DNA from: Salvator merianae
Lineage: Eukaryota > Chordata > Lepidosauria > Squamata > Teiidae
NCBI GenBank assembly: GCA_003586115.2
Contig: QVOM02000042.1
Coordinates: forward strand, 79,681,740-79,745,739
Reading direction: 5' to 3'
Length of the DNA: 64,000 nucleotides
Notes under the pieces: generated by a model
What the model was told of the DNA's origin: nothing
The model's input: the letters and a program-made list of their open reading frames with translations, nothing else
Databases searched by the model: none
Translations under genes and position numbers: made by a program
Part shown: positions 43,000 through 54,422 of the stretch, piece by piece
How positions within the stretch are numbered: the first letter of the stretch is position 1
Layout of the letters: the number at the start of each line of letters is the position of its first letter

Positions 43000-43266
43000 T
43001 TTCACACTGACCAGCTTAGAACCAAACCACCCCCAGGTTCAAGGGGGTTTGAAGTCAAATCAAATCAAGAGGGTTTGGTTGAACTAGTTCAAATCACTCT
43101 GATTTGAACCAGCTTGAATACATCAGTATTTTGTCATTTTAAAGGGCTTTTTAATTGTATTTTATGTGTAGAATCAAGTTGAATTAGGTCAAGTTTCAAA
43201 CTGAACCAGTTCAAGCTGATTCAGATTCAGATCGAACCACCATTTGCAGGTTTGTACACATCCCTA
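43000..43266. mobile_element. hAT-like MITE rich in GTTCAA / TTGAAC motifs
   Basis: From GGGCCTTTTCACACTGACC to TTTGTACACATCCCTA (inverted TAGGGATGTGTACAAA). The inside is built of repeated, partly palindromic GGTTCAA, TTGAACC and AATCAA motifs, typical of a MITE family common in vertebrates. No coding content. Confidence 0.5.
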
Positions 43267-43924
43267 CTTTGGAGGCTGGGAACTTAGCAGGGAGGCTGGG
43301 AATAGTAGTCCAGTCTATCATGGGCTAAATTACCTAGACTGGACCAAGGTAGTGCAAGATAGCCCATGCCGTGCATAAAACCTGGGTGTCCAGAACTGAA
43401 CTCCTTGCTGGCATGAAGGATCCTTGCGTGATTCTGGGTGATTCACTTTCTTCTGTTTAATTAAATCATTCCATTTTTGTCAATATAAAATAGAAGGGAG
43501 AAGAATAGTCATTGTTGACTTAAACTACTGAGTATAGAATAGAAATATAAAACAGTATAAAAAAATAAAGTGTCCCCCTACAATTCCACTGGAGGAAGAA
43601 CTAAAGCTGCCACAATAGTCCAAGTGAAAATTCCTTTCGGAGCCCTACAAAATGTTCCAAATGTATTAAATTAACATCAAAAGGCCATAGGGTACCATAA
43701 AAGCTGTAAAAAAAAAATGCTGCATAAAAATCTAATAATACCAAAAACATTAGAACAGCAAGGTAAGCAAGAGCTATCTGTGGCTGATAATGGTTTTATC
43801 AAGAAATAATGAATGTTCACGTGTATGTTTTGAGACAGCATGACAGAACACTACCACCACCATTATAAGACTGGAAGAGCCCTAAGAGGTCCAGCTGCAG
43901 GTTCCACAAAATGCATCCAATGTA

Positions 43925-44168
43925 GTCTTACGAGGGCCCTTTTCTGTGGTAGCACCTGCCCTGTGGAATGCCCTGTCTTCTGATATTCATGAGACACCTA
44001 GTGAGATATAAGGCATATATCTTCACCCAAGAATTCTCCTAATCTATCCATGTTTTTAACCAAATATATCACTTTAAGTGTTTAACCTTGTTTTTTGCTT
44101 TTATTTTTGTATGCCGCTTTGAGATTTTTTTTTAAAGGGAAAGCAGCATATAAATGTTTTAAATAAAT
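43925..44168 (+). pseudogene. L2-type LINE: end of ORF2 and 3' tail
   Basis: A broken frame reads GPFSVVAPALWNALSSDIHETPSEI, the L2 ORF2 C-terminal block (FSVAAPxLWNSLPxxLRxxxSL). About 100 bases later comes the tail GTATGCCGCTTTGAGATTT...AAGCAGCATATAAAT and an A-rich end. Confidence 0.75.
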
Positions 44169-44169
44169 A

Positions 44170-44930
44170 TACATTTGATATCAGGTTAAGTTCTACTACA
44201 ATCAGAGGAACCAGTGCAAGTAGCAGGCACTACACCCTCCAAAAATCTGAGTCATTTGGTATGGATGTGTAGGAGAAGCCAGTCCTTCAGATAAGGAATT
44301 GACATTTCTCCCCTTTGTGCCTCAGAGAAACAAACAAAATCTAGGAGAGTTTTTACATCCAACTCCATTTTAACCCACCCTACCCCAGAAAACCCATCCT
44401 AGGGTTAGCTAATGCAGAAGGAAAACAGTAAGTCACTTTGCTGGTATCACTCCAGAAGTTGATTGAAGGGGGATTAAAACATAGGTATAGGTGGACCCTA
44501 ATGCACATTACTTATTGTCTATCAGTAGCTGGATTCAATTGTAAATGTTGCTAGGCCTGCTTTAAGCATAGTAAGTTAGCCATATTAGGCAGTGGATGGT
44601 GGGGGACTGAATAGTAACAGCAGCTCCCTCATTTCATGAGCTTTACTGAAGTGATGCTGATGCTCTCAGAAGCTTTGGAGGATGATGTCCTGCGACTAGT
44701 ATGTACTGAAGCTAAATTGTTCTTAACGATCTCATTTCCACCCAAATGTCTAAAATGCAGACTTTAACCAATTTTAAGAGCACTGGTCTTCTCTGGTGGA
44801 AGCTTCACTCTGGCAATCCGCCAGAACTTCTCATATCCTTCCTCTTTCCTTAATAATTGATTAAAAGCTTGATTTCCCCATTTGTCTATACTTTAAATAA
44901 ACAAATTAATTAAACAAGTAAAAATCCTAA
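44170..44930. other. Unassigned
   Basis: No gene or recognised repeat. Confidence 0.4.
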
Positions 44931-44939
44931 TACATTAGT

Positions 44940-45135
44940 TAGCTTTTTAGGTCCCCCTGGGCTTTTTGGTTTGATAATGGTCTTAAGTCTGTTGTTAGTA
45001 TGTACCTAAATTTCATTTTCTATGGGTATGATTTACTAAGTTGATGTATCTTGCTTCCACACTCCTTACCCTGATATGTTTTGTTATTGTGTAAAGTTAT
45101 ATTTTCAATAAAGTTGTCTAAAAAAAGAAGCAGCA
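44940..45135 (+). mobile_element. Retroposed 3' end with poly(A) signal
   Basis: T-rich 3' UTR-like sequence ending AATAAAGTTGTCTAAAAAAAG. This looks like the end of an L1-type LINE or of a retroposed transcript. No coding part remains. Confidence 0.45.
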
Positions 45136-46580
45136 GCAGCTAAATTCACCTGCTAGTCTGGTCAGTTTTGTTTTATAGAAGTGAATGCAGCATTTTCTCC
45201 TTCATCTCAGGCAGTGAAATGTAGGAGTGAGTAGACCTCCCCAGAAAGTTACCAGTGGGGAACTGAGAAAAACCCCTAACAGTGGCCCTCCAAGTCCTTG
45301 AGTCCCAACTATCAGGAGAGTTGTTGCCTGTTTGAGTAGACAATAGTGGGTGATCACAGCTGGAAGTTCCTCCCCTGCTGAAAGCCAGTTTGTGAGGTTT
45401 CTTTGAAGGAAATGTATGAGCTGGCTTCCTGCAGGGGGAGGGGTTTCTGGCTGTGCTCACTCACCTCAGCTGTAACTGGTAGACAGTACTGGATAAGATG
45501 ATCAAATGATCTGGCTCAGTATAGTATATATTAGCTCTTTTGCCAGATGAAAGGCAACGCATGGTCTTAACTGCATTTAATCCACAGGCGAATAGTCAGA
45601 TGAACACTTTTCTCTTTATGGTGGAATAATTGAGCACAGCCTGCTCAGCTAATGCTTCCAATCACTTTTTCACACTTTCTGATTGATAATTGGTTAGCTC
45701 TTTTCAGAGCAGGTGTGCCTGAGCATATTAATTGCTTTCATTCACACTTTCAGAAAAGTGTTGATTTCCTCAAATGACAGGCAGGGGTCTTGTCTTGTTC
45801 TGCACTGGTTGATGGACAGTTATAAATACAGTATCCAGCTTCCAGGGCCCCCTTAGGGATATTGAAAACAGACAGATGGAAAAACATCTTTGGGAAGGGA
45901 AGATTGTCAGTGGTCATTTCAGAGAATGTGAGCAGTCCCAGCAGACACTCTTAGCACTCTGGAACATTGAGCAGCCATCAGCATATCACTAAGGCACAGA
46001 CACTTTCAAGCTCATGATAAGGTCATGCCCATAGGGTGTTTGTTTATTTGTGTCAAATATTTATATCCCATCCTTCACCCTAAGGTTTAGCTGACTCAAG
46101 GACTTAAAGCCCTCATTACAGAAATAAAGGAAAGAGATGTATTGCAAGTGGCTCTTTAAGGAGCTCAGTGGCTAATGTTCCTTGACCTTTAGTAATACCC
46201 TGGCACACAGAACAGGAACAGCATAAATAACCTGGAAGGAAATTCTCCAGCCACTGAATATCAATATAAAGGTTTCTTACAGTCATAGAAGCAGGAGGGA
46301 TGGTGACAGCTGGAAAGCCTACTTATGTGAGCCCTGTTCACTTATCATGTGAGCTAGAAAAATTCTCTTTAAACATGAAATATGAGGTTCTGAAGAATTT
46401 TGAATATTGTAGATACTCTGTCAGAAGGCAAACACCATAATTCACAGAATATAAGTCAAAGTTCTTGTTCTTGTGCTAGGATCACTGTAAAAGTGTGGCC
46501 CTTGTCAGCAATGTAACATGATTCAAACAACTGATTTTGACAAAACACTGCAGGAGGTTACAACAAAAATGTCTTTGTGT
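45136..46580. other. Mostly unassigned; two short repeat scraps
   Basis: 45,485-45,530 is a decayed copy of the GCTGGACTAGATGG...CTGACTCAG-type repeat. 46,040-46,110 resembles an inverted LINE tail (TATTTATATCCCATCC). The minus frame 45,460-45,173 has no domain. Confidence 0.45.
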
Positions 46581-46884
46581 GTATGTGCTGTTATGAGTGC
46601 CTTGGACTCTGAGGATGAGGGCGGTGTTCAGCCTGAGAGCTGTGTAGATGTTGAGCAGGCAGCTCCAGGTGGCACAGAGCCCAGACACTTTATCACCATC
46701 CCAGAGGACAAAGCACAAACATCGGCAGGAGATGTTTTGGAAACATCAGAGATTCCTGCAAACATTCCACCTCCAGCCATAGAAAGAAGAAGGGCCAAAT
46801 GCAGGGCTCAGCTGAGCTTGTGTAAGCAATCTAGCAGAAGCCGGCCACATCCAAGCTCACACCTGGGAGAAGATGATCCTGCAG

Positions 46885-46890
46885 TATAAA
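46885..46890 (+). promoter_or_regulatory. TATA box of the solo LTR
   Basis: TATAAA about 300 bases into the LTR and 270 bases before the AATAAA. Confidence 0.65.
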
Positions 46891-47157
46891 TACAACATAG
46901 GGACTGCAGCCCAGGCATGGTCAGCAACTGCTTTCCATCCGTGCATCCTGTTACTCTGATCTCCTGGCTTCTAGAACCTTGACCCTTTGTTTGGACTGTG
47001 TTTTGACTTTGGCTTCTCTTAATCCCTGGACTTTGTTTGCTTCAGTGACTACAACCCTGTTTGAATTTGGACTGGACTTTGACTACAGCTTCTCTTACTC
47101 CTTCGGCTTTGTTTGCTTCTCAACTCCTGCTGCCTCCCTGTTGTGACCTGGACTGTT

Positions 47158-47163
47158 AATAAA
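47158..47163 (+). terminator. AATAAA of the solo LTR
   Basis: Polyadenylation signal 63 bases before the LTR end. Confidence 0.65.
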
Positions 47164-47271
47164 AGGTCTTCTCTGTTACTGAGGTTTGCCTTGGCCCCCG
47201 TTTGTCAGCCTGCCTGGGACATAACATGTGCATTCATAAAGGTGATGGTAGAATATGTCACTACAGAACAT

Positions 47272-48103
47272 TAGGGCTGTGTTCACACTAGCGATTTTTT
47301 AAAATTGCCTGCATAAAAGGAGCAAATAATTCCTAGGTGCACATGAAAAAAGTCTTCCGCACGCACTTACCGATGAGGTGATTCACCAGTCTAACGTCAC
47401 AGCCCGCAAAGGGAGCTGCGCACTGATTAGCCACTCCCCGCCTCTTTGCTGAAGAGATTTTCCAAACCATTAACTCTTTAACTGCCAGGTTTCTGTCTCC
47501 CTTTTCAACTCCTGGTTTCAACTCCCGGTTCAATTCTCCCTTATTCTCTCTTTCCCCCTTATTCTTGGTTCAACGATGCTTCGGGGAACTGGAGCAGAGG
47601 GCAGAGAGGGAGACGTTTCCTTTGGAAAGGGAAAAACCCTGGCAGTTAAGTACTTGAACAGAAACTGTTTGAAGCTTTTAACTAAGAGCAGAGGGAAAGA
47701 TTTGCTAGCACAGGGAGAAAAGGGGAAGGAGAGATTTGCCGGCATGGGGAAACTTTTCAACCCCCTTGCCTTTTGTAGTTAAAAAAGCACGCTGGACTTT
47801 AGTAGCAAGGGGCTTTCTCCCACACCTCACTACTGTTGTCTTTTTTAATCTACAGAAGTCAGGGAGTTTGAAAAGTTTCCCCGTGCCGGCAAGAGCTCGC
47901 TCATCCCCTCCCTTCTTGTGCTGTTGCCCACGGATTCCTGCAAGGCTCTGATTGGTTGAGGTGCTCCCCAAGGCGATCCAAAAGCACAGAAAAGCCGAAT
48001 ATAGAAGAGCCGACCCAGGAAGACTCAGAGAGGAACAGAGACGGCTTTCCCAATGAGCTTTCTGAATGCTGCAGCTTCCATGCAACCGTCTGATCACACC
48101 CTA
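47272..48103. mobile_element. CpG-rich hAT-like MITE
   Basis: Ends TAGGGCTGTGTTCACAC and, inverted, TAGGGTGTGATCAGAC. CpG and GC content rise sharply inside compared with both flanks, and internal segments such as GGGAAACTTTTCAAC / GTTTGAAAAGTTTCCC and CTTGCC.TTTTGTAG / CTACAGAAGTC are inverted repeats. An 8 bp duplication is not convincing. Frames inside (47,333-48,149) overlap in both directions and show no domain. Confidence 0.55.
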
Positions 48104-48520
48104 GATCAAGTGAAAAGAAAAAAGGAAACTGCATCAGACTTAACCACATATTCAGATTATGATAAGGTATCTTAAAACTGATAAGTGACCAGCTGTCCTT
48201 TAGTCTTCCAAGATCACATAAATTGGGCTTTTAAAATATTTCCCCAAGTTGAACCCACATCTATACATATACTTTTTAGACCAATTGTGTATGTAGTCAA
48301 GTTGTTTTGTGCTACACTGCACTATGCAGGCACACAATCTCTACACAGAAAGACAACCCAGCTGAGTCTAGTGCGAATAGGCATCAACATCAGGTGAAAA
48401 GAGACTTGGGCTCAGCTGAGGGCCATTGCCTTCTTCCACAATCTGCCCAGATACAAAGCAGAGAAAAAAAGGGACTGCCCTCTTCTTGTGGCAGTCATCT
48501 GGGGAGACCCACAGACTATC
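48104..48520. other. Unassigned
   Basis: No gene or repeat recognised. Confidence 0.4.
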
Positions 48521-48582
48521 TATTTATTTATTTATTAATTGGACTTATATGCCGCCCCTCTCCGAGGACTCGGGGTGGCTAT
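48521..48582 (-). mobile_element. (ATTT)n plus LINE 3' tail
   Basis: TATTTATTTATTTATTAATT then ATATGCCGCCCCTCTCCGAG and CTCGGGGTGGC: an inverted LINE tail with its simple repeat. Confidence 0.65.
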
Positions 48583-49534
48583 TCCATGCTTCTTGGCAAA
48601 TCCTGCTATGGGAGCTGCCAAAGAAGAATAGGATAGACTTTGCTCAATACATGCCCCTTTTGTCTTCCAGTTCCAAAGATTATAGATGCTTCTGACTACA
48701 TAGCCAATGGCAGCACAAATTGGAACATGCCAGCAGAATGCCATATCTGGCTCTATTGTGGCAGTTGTCTGGGATGCAGAGGGGCAGGACAGGAGTTTGG
48801 ACCACTATGGCAGTACATAACAGGGCTGTGTGTTTTTCAAGGTGTTGGAGAAAGTGTAGGAGGAGGTGAGGTGGCCAGAAGGGTACTTTGAGGAATCTAT
48901 GGGAAAAAGTGTAAGGGACAGCTTGAGGGGCTGGAGGGGAATTTGGGAGACTAAGAGAAGGAGTGCCAGTTCTAGGGGTTCAATTGCCCAACCCAGAGAA
49001 CAGAGGAAGTGCCAGGAGGTGGGGTGGGGGTGGGGTATAGTTAACATGGCAGCAATGTGGTAGCCTAGAGATGTGGCACGTGACCTAGAAGTGGAGCAGG
49101 GAGCCATGCCCAAATGCTGAGGGAAGCTTTGGTCAGCTCCTCCTCCTCCCCCTGATGAAATGACAAAACATCTGGCTGCAGAGATGAATAAGAAAATGAA
49201 ATTTTTAGAATAGGTGAGGCACAAACTCATCAATTGCACTTAATGAAGTAGAGGACCTGAGGTGGCCGTGGGGAAAATGATGTGTCTCATCTTGGGCATT
49301 GGAGAATTTAGCAGTGTTCCTTTTTGCCGGTCCTGCAGAGCCTCTGAGGACTTTGTTTTTCCTTTGGAACTTTGTTTTTTCCTTTGGAAAAAAAAAAACC
49401 TCTCACAGTTCATTTTTACTCAGTCATCAATTCCCCATCCCCCATCCACACCCCCACCCCAAGCTCCAGACACTTCCCTTCAGTTTTTCTTCAAATCAGT
49501 AAGTGGATTCCGTTATGAAAGTTTAAGGTCTCCA
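48583..49534. other. Unassigned
   Basis: No domain in the overlapping frames at 48,640-49,239 and 49,262-49,570. GT-rich (about 49,017-49,037) and C-rich (about 49,430-49,460) stretches cause low complexity. Confidence 0.4.
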
Positions 49535-49720
49535 TGTTGGATTTTGTCGACAACTTACTATCTATATTAAAATTGAAGGCTATTGCATTGTGGTCACTGT
49601 CCCCTATTGGATCAGTTATAGTGACATCTTGTACTAGATCATGTGTATTACTTAGGGTCAAGTCCAGGATCTTAACTCAAACTCCCCATTATTCAGAGAA
49701 CCATGCAGGTCAGTTCTCCC
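49535..49720 (-). pseudogene. LINE endonuclease C-terminal fragment
   Basis: Minus-strand frames (one stop removed) read LRSWT, LSNTHDLVQDVTITDPIG and SDHNAIAFNF: the end of an AP-type LINE endonuclease with the SDH catalytic block, as in CR1/L2-like ORF2. The sequence between about 49,640 and 49,720 is more decayed. Confidence 0.65.
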
Positions 49721-50249
49721 ACCAGGATAAGAATTTGGGCATGATCTGAGATCTGGCATTGTCGCCATATAGCCATGTGCTTCACTTTGAAAGTGAAGTA
49801 CCAACCAAGGCACAGCTCTGCTGAGGCACAGACAGCCCTGGACATTATATGAATATTGTGCAATTGGCATATTGTTGGCATTTGGGCTGGAAGTATAGAA
49901 TTATGATCAGAAAACCTGAGATTTCTGTATCAGATCATATCAAAGATCCAAAAATGTACTTTTGAAATACAAGCCTCCATTCTGGCAAGGAAAGAAAAGA
50001 TTGCAAAACAGGTTGTTTGTCTGCAGAGCAGAAGCTGAGGAAATCTGCATTAGCAAAGGATGGCCAAACAGGAAATAACCTATTTATCTCTGCAAGTACA
50101 GCTGAGAACAAATTCTGTAAGACATAAAAGAATAAGAGCTATTTGGCAACCTAAACCAACCTTTATTTACAATAAATATCAGAGAGATCTTTATCTGGAA
50201 TGCTGGATAGGATTAATGCATTCAGTTTGTACCTATTGTTCCTAGTCTG
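49721..50249. other. Unassigned
   Basis: No gene recognised. It may contain the 5' part of the LTR that follows. Confidence 0.35.
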
Positions 50250-51023
50250 ATTGGATAATTGTCTGCACTGGAGCTAAGTCATCAACTCAGATGCATAATC
50301 AAAATCCTCTGTGTCCTGAAGTCAGAACATCCTGAGCCACATATCTTCTTTGTTCCTTTTCCTGCTGTTCCTCTAGCCCCTTCTTCACCATTCACCTGTA
50401 TGGAACCTCCAGCCCCCACCCCCTAGGCTGGACTGTAGGGGCAAGGTCTCTGCTCCAGATTTAGATAATATAAAAATAAGACACCAGGAGCAGCTCACTC
50501 ACTCTCTCCTCCCCTGACCTTCCATCCTGCAAAGTTCTCCCAGTCCAGTTTCATCTCATCTGCCTGAACATCACTCCCAAGTCTGTTTCACATCAGTGAC
50601 GATGATAACCAACTGCTCCTGGTTAGGTATATTAGTGTAGGGTATTTTTAGGTCTGGCTCTTTCCTTCTTCTTCTCTGTGCCTTTCAAATTGCCAGAGTT
50701 CACCTTAGATATTTTTCCTGTGCCTATGTCATTCATTGAGATTCCCTTTTGCTTGTATTTTTGTACTCCTTGAAGTGCTCTGCACAGTGCCCACCAGAAA
50801 TTGCCATTTTCCTCTTTTGATGCTGTTCTCTTAATAAAATCTCTTTTACCAAAGAAACTGCCTTTTGGAATCTATTTTGCCTGCTGCTTGTATTGTTTTA
50901 ATACAAGCACTTGCCAATTTATTTTTATTAAAGCCATAAAGTGCTAAAGATCTTGTAGGGGTCTGTGATTAGACTAGCTAATTTCCCCAAATAATACATG
51001 TATTTAGACCACAACTAGTAACA
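50250..51023 (+). mobile_element. Probable LTR of another retroviral family
   Basis: A promoter-like TATAAAAATA (about 50,469), AATAAAATC at 50,832, and an end CTAATTTCCCCAAATAA...CTAGTAACA that is laid out like the end of the LTRs at 4.8 and 31.3 kb (CTAATTCCCTAAAAA...CTGCAACA). No clear start, duplication or primer-binding site. Confidence 0.4.
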
Positions 51024-51148
51024 ACCACCTGCTCCCTCTTCTCATGATCTTGGGCAGCTTGACCCATCTGGTGCTTCCAGGCATTTTGACTTTGGAAGAA
51101 TGGAGGCTTTCATGGTCAGCTGTCATTTAATTTGTTAGATTTTCTTTG

Positions 51149-51343
51149 ACATTCTGCCATGATTAGAGTTCAGTTTGGAACCTGAGCATTCAAATATAAT
51201 TTATATCCAACTTCAGAGGACTTGACTGTGTGAGGAGTCAGTAGCAATTGACTCGTCACATAATCAAGTCCTCTGAAGATGAATATTGCAGTTATATCCA
51301 AAAGCTCAGGTTCCAAACCGAACACTAGACCATGACAGAACAT
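51149..51343. mobile_element. Palindromic MITE, 195 bp
   Basis: Nearly the whole element is one imperfect inverted repeat. The left outer arm ACATTCTGCCATGATTAG continues to TTTGGAACCTGAGC and CTTCAGAGGACTTGA; the right arm is its complement (GCTCAGGTTCCAAA... CATGACAGAACAT), with a centre around 51,247. TTTG flanks both sides (51,145-51,148 and 51,344-51,347). No coding content. The superfamily is unclear. Confidence 0.8.
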
Positions 51344-51737
51344 TTTGGGTTTTTTATATATAAACCAAGAAGAGTATTGCAATCAAAGATGCAGCCAAGT
51401 TGAAACTCAGTGCTCACCAGTGGACCTCCATGCTCCCTCCTCTCAGCAATATTGGGCACCTCCTCTTAGTGGCTCTCATCCTAAAACACACACACTACCA
51501 CTGAGCACTCTGCCATTGGGCATAGGCAACCAGGTGATGACCATATCCCACACATGCTCCACTTCAGGCCACCAAGTAAATTTGGATGACTAGGAGGGAA
51601 TACAGGGATGGTTCAGGATAGAGAGAAGAGAAACTTGGAGGAATGTAAAGGGGGGATCTAGCCACAAACAACAATAATTGATGGTAGATTTTTCCTGCAT
51701 TGTATTCAAAATACATATAGGCATCTTCTTCAGTTCT
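51344..51737. other. Unassigned
   Basis: No gene or recognised repeat. The frame 51,345-51,593 (82 codons) has no domain. Confidence 0.4.
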
Positions 51738-51900
51738 GCATAAGAACATAAGAATAGCCTTGCAGGATCAGGCCATGGCCCATCAATCCAGCATCCTGTT
51801 TCACACAGTGACCCACCAATTGCTTCTGGGCATTCTCAAGCATGATAAAAAGACAAAACTTTCACCTGCTCTTGACTCCCAGCAAATGGGTTTTACAGGC
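51738..51900 (-). repeat. LINE-tail repeat (inverted)
   Basis: AAGAACATAAGAATAGCC, CAGGATCAGGCCATGGCCCA, CAATTGCTTCTGGGCATTCT and TTCACCTGCTCTTGACTC: the reverse complement of the repeat at 42,850-42,995. Confidence 0.75.
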
Positions 51901-52548
51901 ATCCTCCCTATCTTTCCAACGTGGAGGCAGTACCTAGTAATCCATTCCAGTACACACTCATGTGGAGGAAGGTCACTCTCCTGAGACCAAGGCAAGGTAG
52001 CAGGAATTTGGAAGAGAAATTTAGAGGAAGAACTACTGGGCTCTGGTAAGATTGTGGGGTGAATACTCTGGGTTTTGCAGAGGGTGTTGGACACTAGGTG
52101 TGGCTGGTTTAGCTACGAGTGGTGGGCATTATTTTTTCTAAGTTAGTCTGAGCACAGGGTCTGAGGGAGGAGGGAGTTGCAGTTGTTGGTGACCTAGAGG
52201 AGCTATCAAAGGAGATTAGCTAAGGTGATTGAACCACATTCTTCAGCTGTGAGAAACAGAAAGAATACTAATTTACTAATTACTAAATACTACTTTAGAT
52301 TTTTTAAAAAATGAATCAAATAAAAAAAGTAAAAAAAAAATTGTAAGAAAAAGTAAAAATAAACAGTTATATAATTTAAATAAGTAGCCACATTTTTTAG
52401 TCAATAAAGTAAAATAATTTAAATAGTATCTTACACTAAAGTAACAATTTATATAATTCAAAGAAAAAAATAACTAAAATAATAGCCAAAACTAAAACAA
52501 TAAGTAATTTTAAAAACCAAAACAATTTAGATAAATAATTTAATAGAA
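51901..52548. other. Unassigned, AT-rich (52,250-52,548)
   Basis: Ends in a very AT-rich stretch, possibly a CR1 leader comparable to 12,240-12,314. No gene seen. Confidence 0.4.
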
Positions 52549-53960
52549 ATGAAGGTAATAGCTGGAGAAGGGGGCTTTCCAGTGTATTACATTGAGTGTT
52601 GTATGTATGATTATCTGCCTGATGAGCAAAAGTCATGGGTGTGTGCTTGGTATAATGAACTCCTAGCTCTCAGGGAACAGATTTTTCCCCTTGAAGCCAA
52701 GGTAGTGCACCTGGAGAAGGAAAGAGAGAGAGGGGGGGGGCATAATGATGAGCCCTCCAGAATGCAGTAGGAGCATCCCACTCCATGGTGTGTAGCCCTC
52801 CAGCTGTCTTGGAGAGTCGAGGCCTCAGGTGGGGAGAACATCAAGCTGAGGAAGAGGGACAGGCTCCCTTAGTTAGGACACCTTCCTTAGAGGATGCACT
52901 AGTATCCTTTTTCACTGAGGATACTCCTTCATGGGTGGTGGGAGGGGGGCATCTTGTAGTGGGGTGTTTGATTATTAGAGATATATAGAGATGGGTTTGT
53001 GATGGGCATGTAGACAGCATGGTGACTTACCTGCTGGGTGCAAAGGTTGCTGACATCATGTAGCATCTAGATAGGTTGATAGACAGTGCTGGGGAGGAGC
53101 AAGTGGTCATGGTACATGTCAGTACCAGTGATGTTGGGAAGGCTAAGCAGGAGGTCTTGGAAGCTAAATTTAGGTTGTTAGGTAGAAGATTGAAATCTAG
53201 GACTTCCAAGGTTGCATTCTCAGAAATGCTACCTGTTCCACGTGCAGGGCCAGCTAGACAGGTGGAGCTCAGGAGCCTCAATGCATGGATGAGGCAGTGG
53301 TGGTGAGAGGAAGGGTTTAGATTTGTTAGGAACTGGGGAACATTTTGGGACAAGCCAAACCTGTACAAAAGGGACAGGTTCCACTTGAACTAATATAGAA
53401 CCAGACTTCTGGTGCTTAATATTAACAAGGTCACAGAGCAGCTTTTAAACTGAGCCTTGGGGGAAAGGCAACAGGAGCTGGGCAGCATCCGGTTTGTGAA
53501 AGTGCACAGTTGAGTAGAAGAGTGGGAAACTAGTCAATAGTATTCAAGAAAAAAGATGCAAGAGGCAGTCTATGATCCTAAAAGGCAGAACTTTCAAAAG
53601 AAGAATTCATGCTAATGCCTGTACACAAAAGCTAGAAGCCTCCAAGGCAAAATAGGGGAGCTAGAATGCTTAATGATGGGAAAAAATGATATTATTGGCA
53701 TATGTGAAACCTAGTGGACTGATGGAAACCAATGGGATACAGTGATCCCAGGTTATAAATTATGCAAGAAAGTCAGGAAAAGGTGAATCTGAGGTGGTGT
53801 AGTCTTGTATATTAAAGAAGTGATAGAATCCTTTGAACTAGAATGTCCAGGTGAATCAGTCCTATCCATAGAAGCATTGTGGGTAGTAATACCAGCTCAG
53901 AAAACAGGTCTAACATTAGGGACATGCTATTGTGAGGGCTATTATGAGAATTCAGAGCAA
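52549..53960 (+). pseudogene. CR1-like LINE (CR1-C): ORF1 esterase and start of endonuclease
   Basis: 52,549-52,770 reads YLPDEQKSWVCAWYNELLAL and FPLEAKVVHLEKERE, an ORF1 N-terminal coiled segment. The esterase follows in several frames: LLGAKVADIM, EEQVVMVHVSTSDVGKAKQE (GTND block, altered to STSD), SKVAFSEMLPVPRAGP and YKRDRFHLN (DGLHLN block, altered). From 53,590 the ORF2 endonuclease opens with KIGELE, NDIIGICET and ESVLSIEALWVVI, and is cut off before its catalytic end, near the LTR. Different subfamily from CR1-A and CR1-B, and on the opposite strand. Confidence 0.8.
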
Positions 53961-54004
53961 TATACAGAGTGCATTTCAGCTTAAGCAAATATTAGATAGA
54001 AGAA

Positions 54005-54396
54005 TGTGCACAGCTAAGCATGAAGCACCGGGAACTAATAGATAAGATGAATTTAGTAGCAGAAGAAGTTAGCCTTGAAGCCTTGAAGTAGAGAAAGCTC
54101 TTTGTTCTAGCTTGACTTGTTATCAGCTTGTTTGAGGCCCTACTGTATCCGTTAATAGTTTTATGCTTTCTTTGTATTTTCAAATGTAATTGGTCAAGAG
54201 TATGAATATGTATGCCTGAATCACGCCTATTATAATTTGCTCATTTTGTATTACTCTATATAAGCTTTGTTTTGATAATCGAAAGGCATGACTCCATTGT
54301 TTTTGATTAATGGCAAGGTTGCCCTAGTGTACTAGTAAATAATAAAGCTGCAGCTTTGCCTTGATTTTCATTTGGTCCCATTGATTTTCTATGACA
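54005..54396 (+). mobile_element. 5' LTR of an endogenous retrovirus (left limit uncertain)
   Basis: Ends TTCTATGACA just before a primer-binding site. Contains CTATATAAGC (TATA, about 54,257) and AATAAAGC (54,341), followed by a short U5. The start is placed at TGTGCACAGC (54,005), but TGTGAGGGCT at 53,931 is possible. It follows a truncated CR1 endonuclease. Only this LTR and the beginning of the internal region are visible; no gag, pol or env frame is seen before Harbinger sequence starts. Confidence 0.65.
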
Positions 54397-54402
54397 GTTT
54401 CT

Positions 54403-54422
54403 TGGTGCCGTGACTCGGATTC
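54403..54422 (+). other. Retroviral primer-binding site, tRNA-His type
   Basis: TGGTGCCGTGACTCGG plus the next four bases are complementary to the 3' end of vertebrate tRNA-His including CCA, a 20-base match. It lies six bases after the LTR end. Use of tRNA-His is known for HERV-H-like class I retroviruses; that relationship is inference here. Confidence 0.85.

Larger units (their letters stand above)
46589..47226 (+). mobile_element. Solo LTR with perfect 5 bp target duplication (Gypsy-like)
   Basis: 638 bp bounded by inverted TGTTAT and ATAACA and flanked by TGTGC on both sides (46,584-46,588 and 47,227-47,231). TATAAA at 46,885 and AATAAA at 47,158 are correctly placed. The 5 bp duplication and compact LTR favour Ty3/Gypsy or a related retrotransposon. 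No internal sequence remains. The U3 holds an open frame (46,594-46,889, beginning MSALDSEDEGG, 98 codons) rich in acidic and Pro/Ser residues; it may be chance. Confidence 0.9.

Noticed and set aside
45173..45460. Possible host gene (95 codons, minus strand)
   Set aside because: Low-complexity Ser/Pro/Thr frame without motif in non-coding surroundings.
47333..48149. Genes in the CpG-rich 47.3-48.1 kb block
   Set aside because: Frames overlap on both strands with no domains, and the block has hAT-like inverted ends, so it is a MITE.
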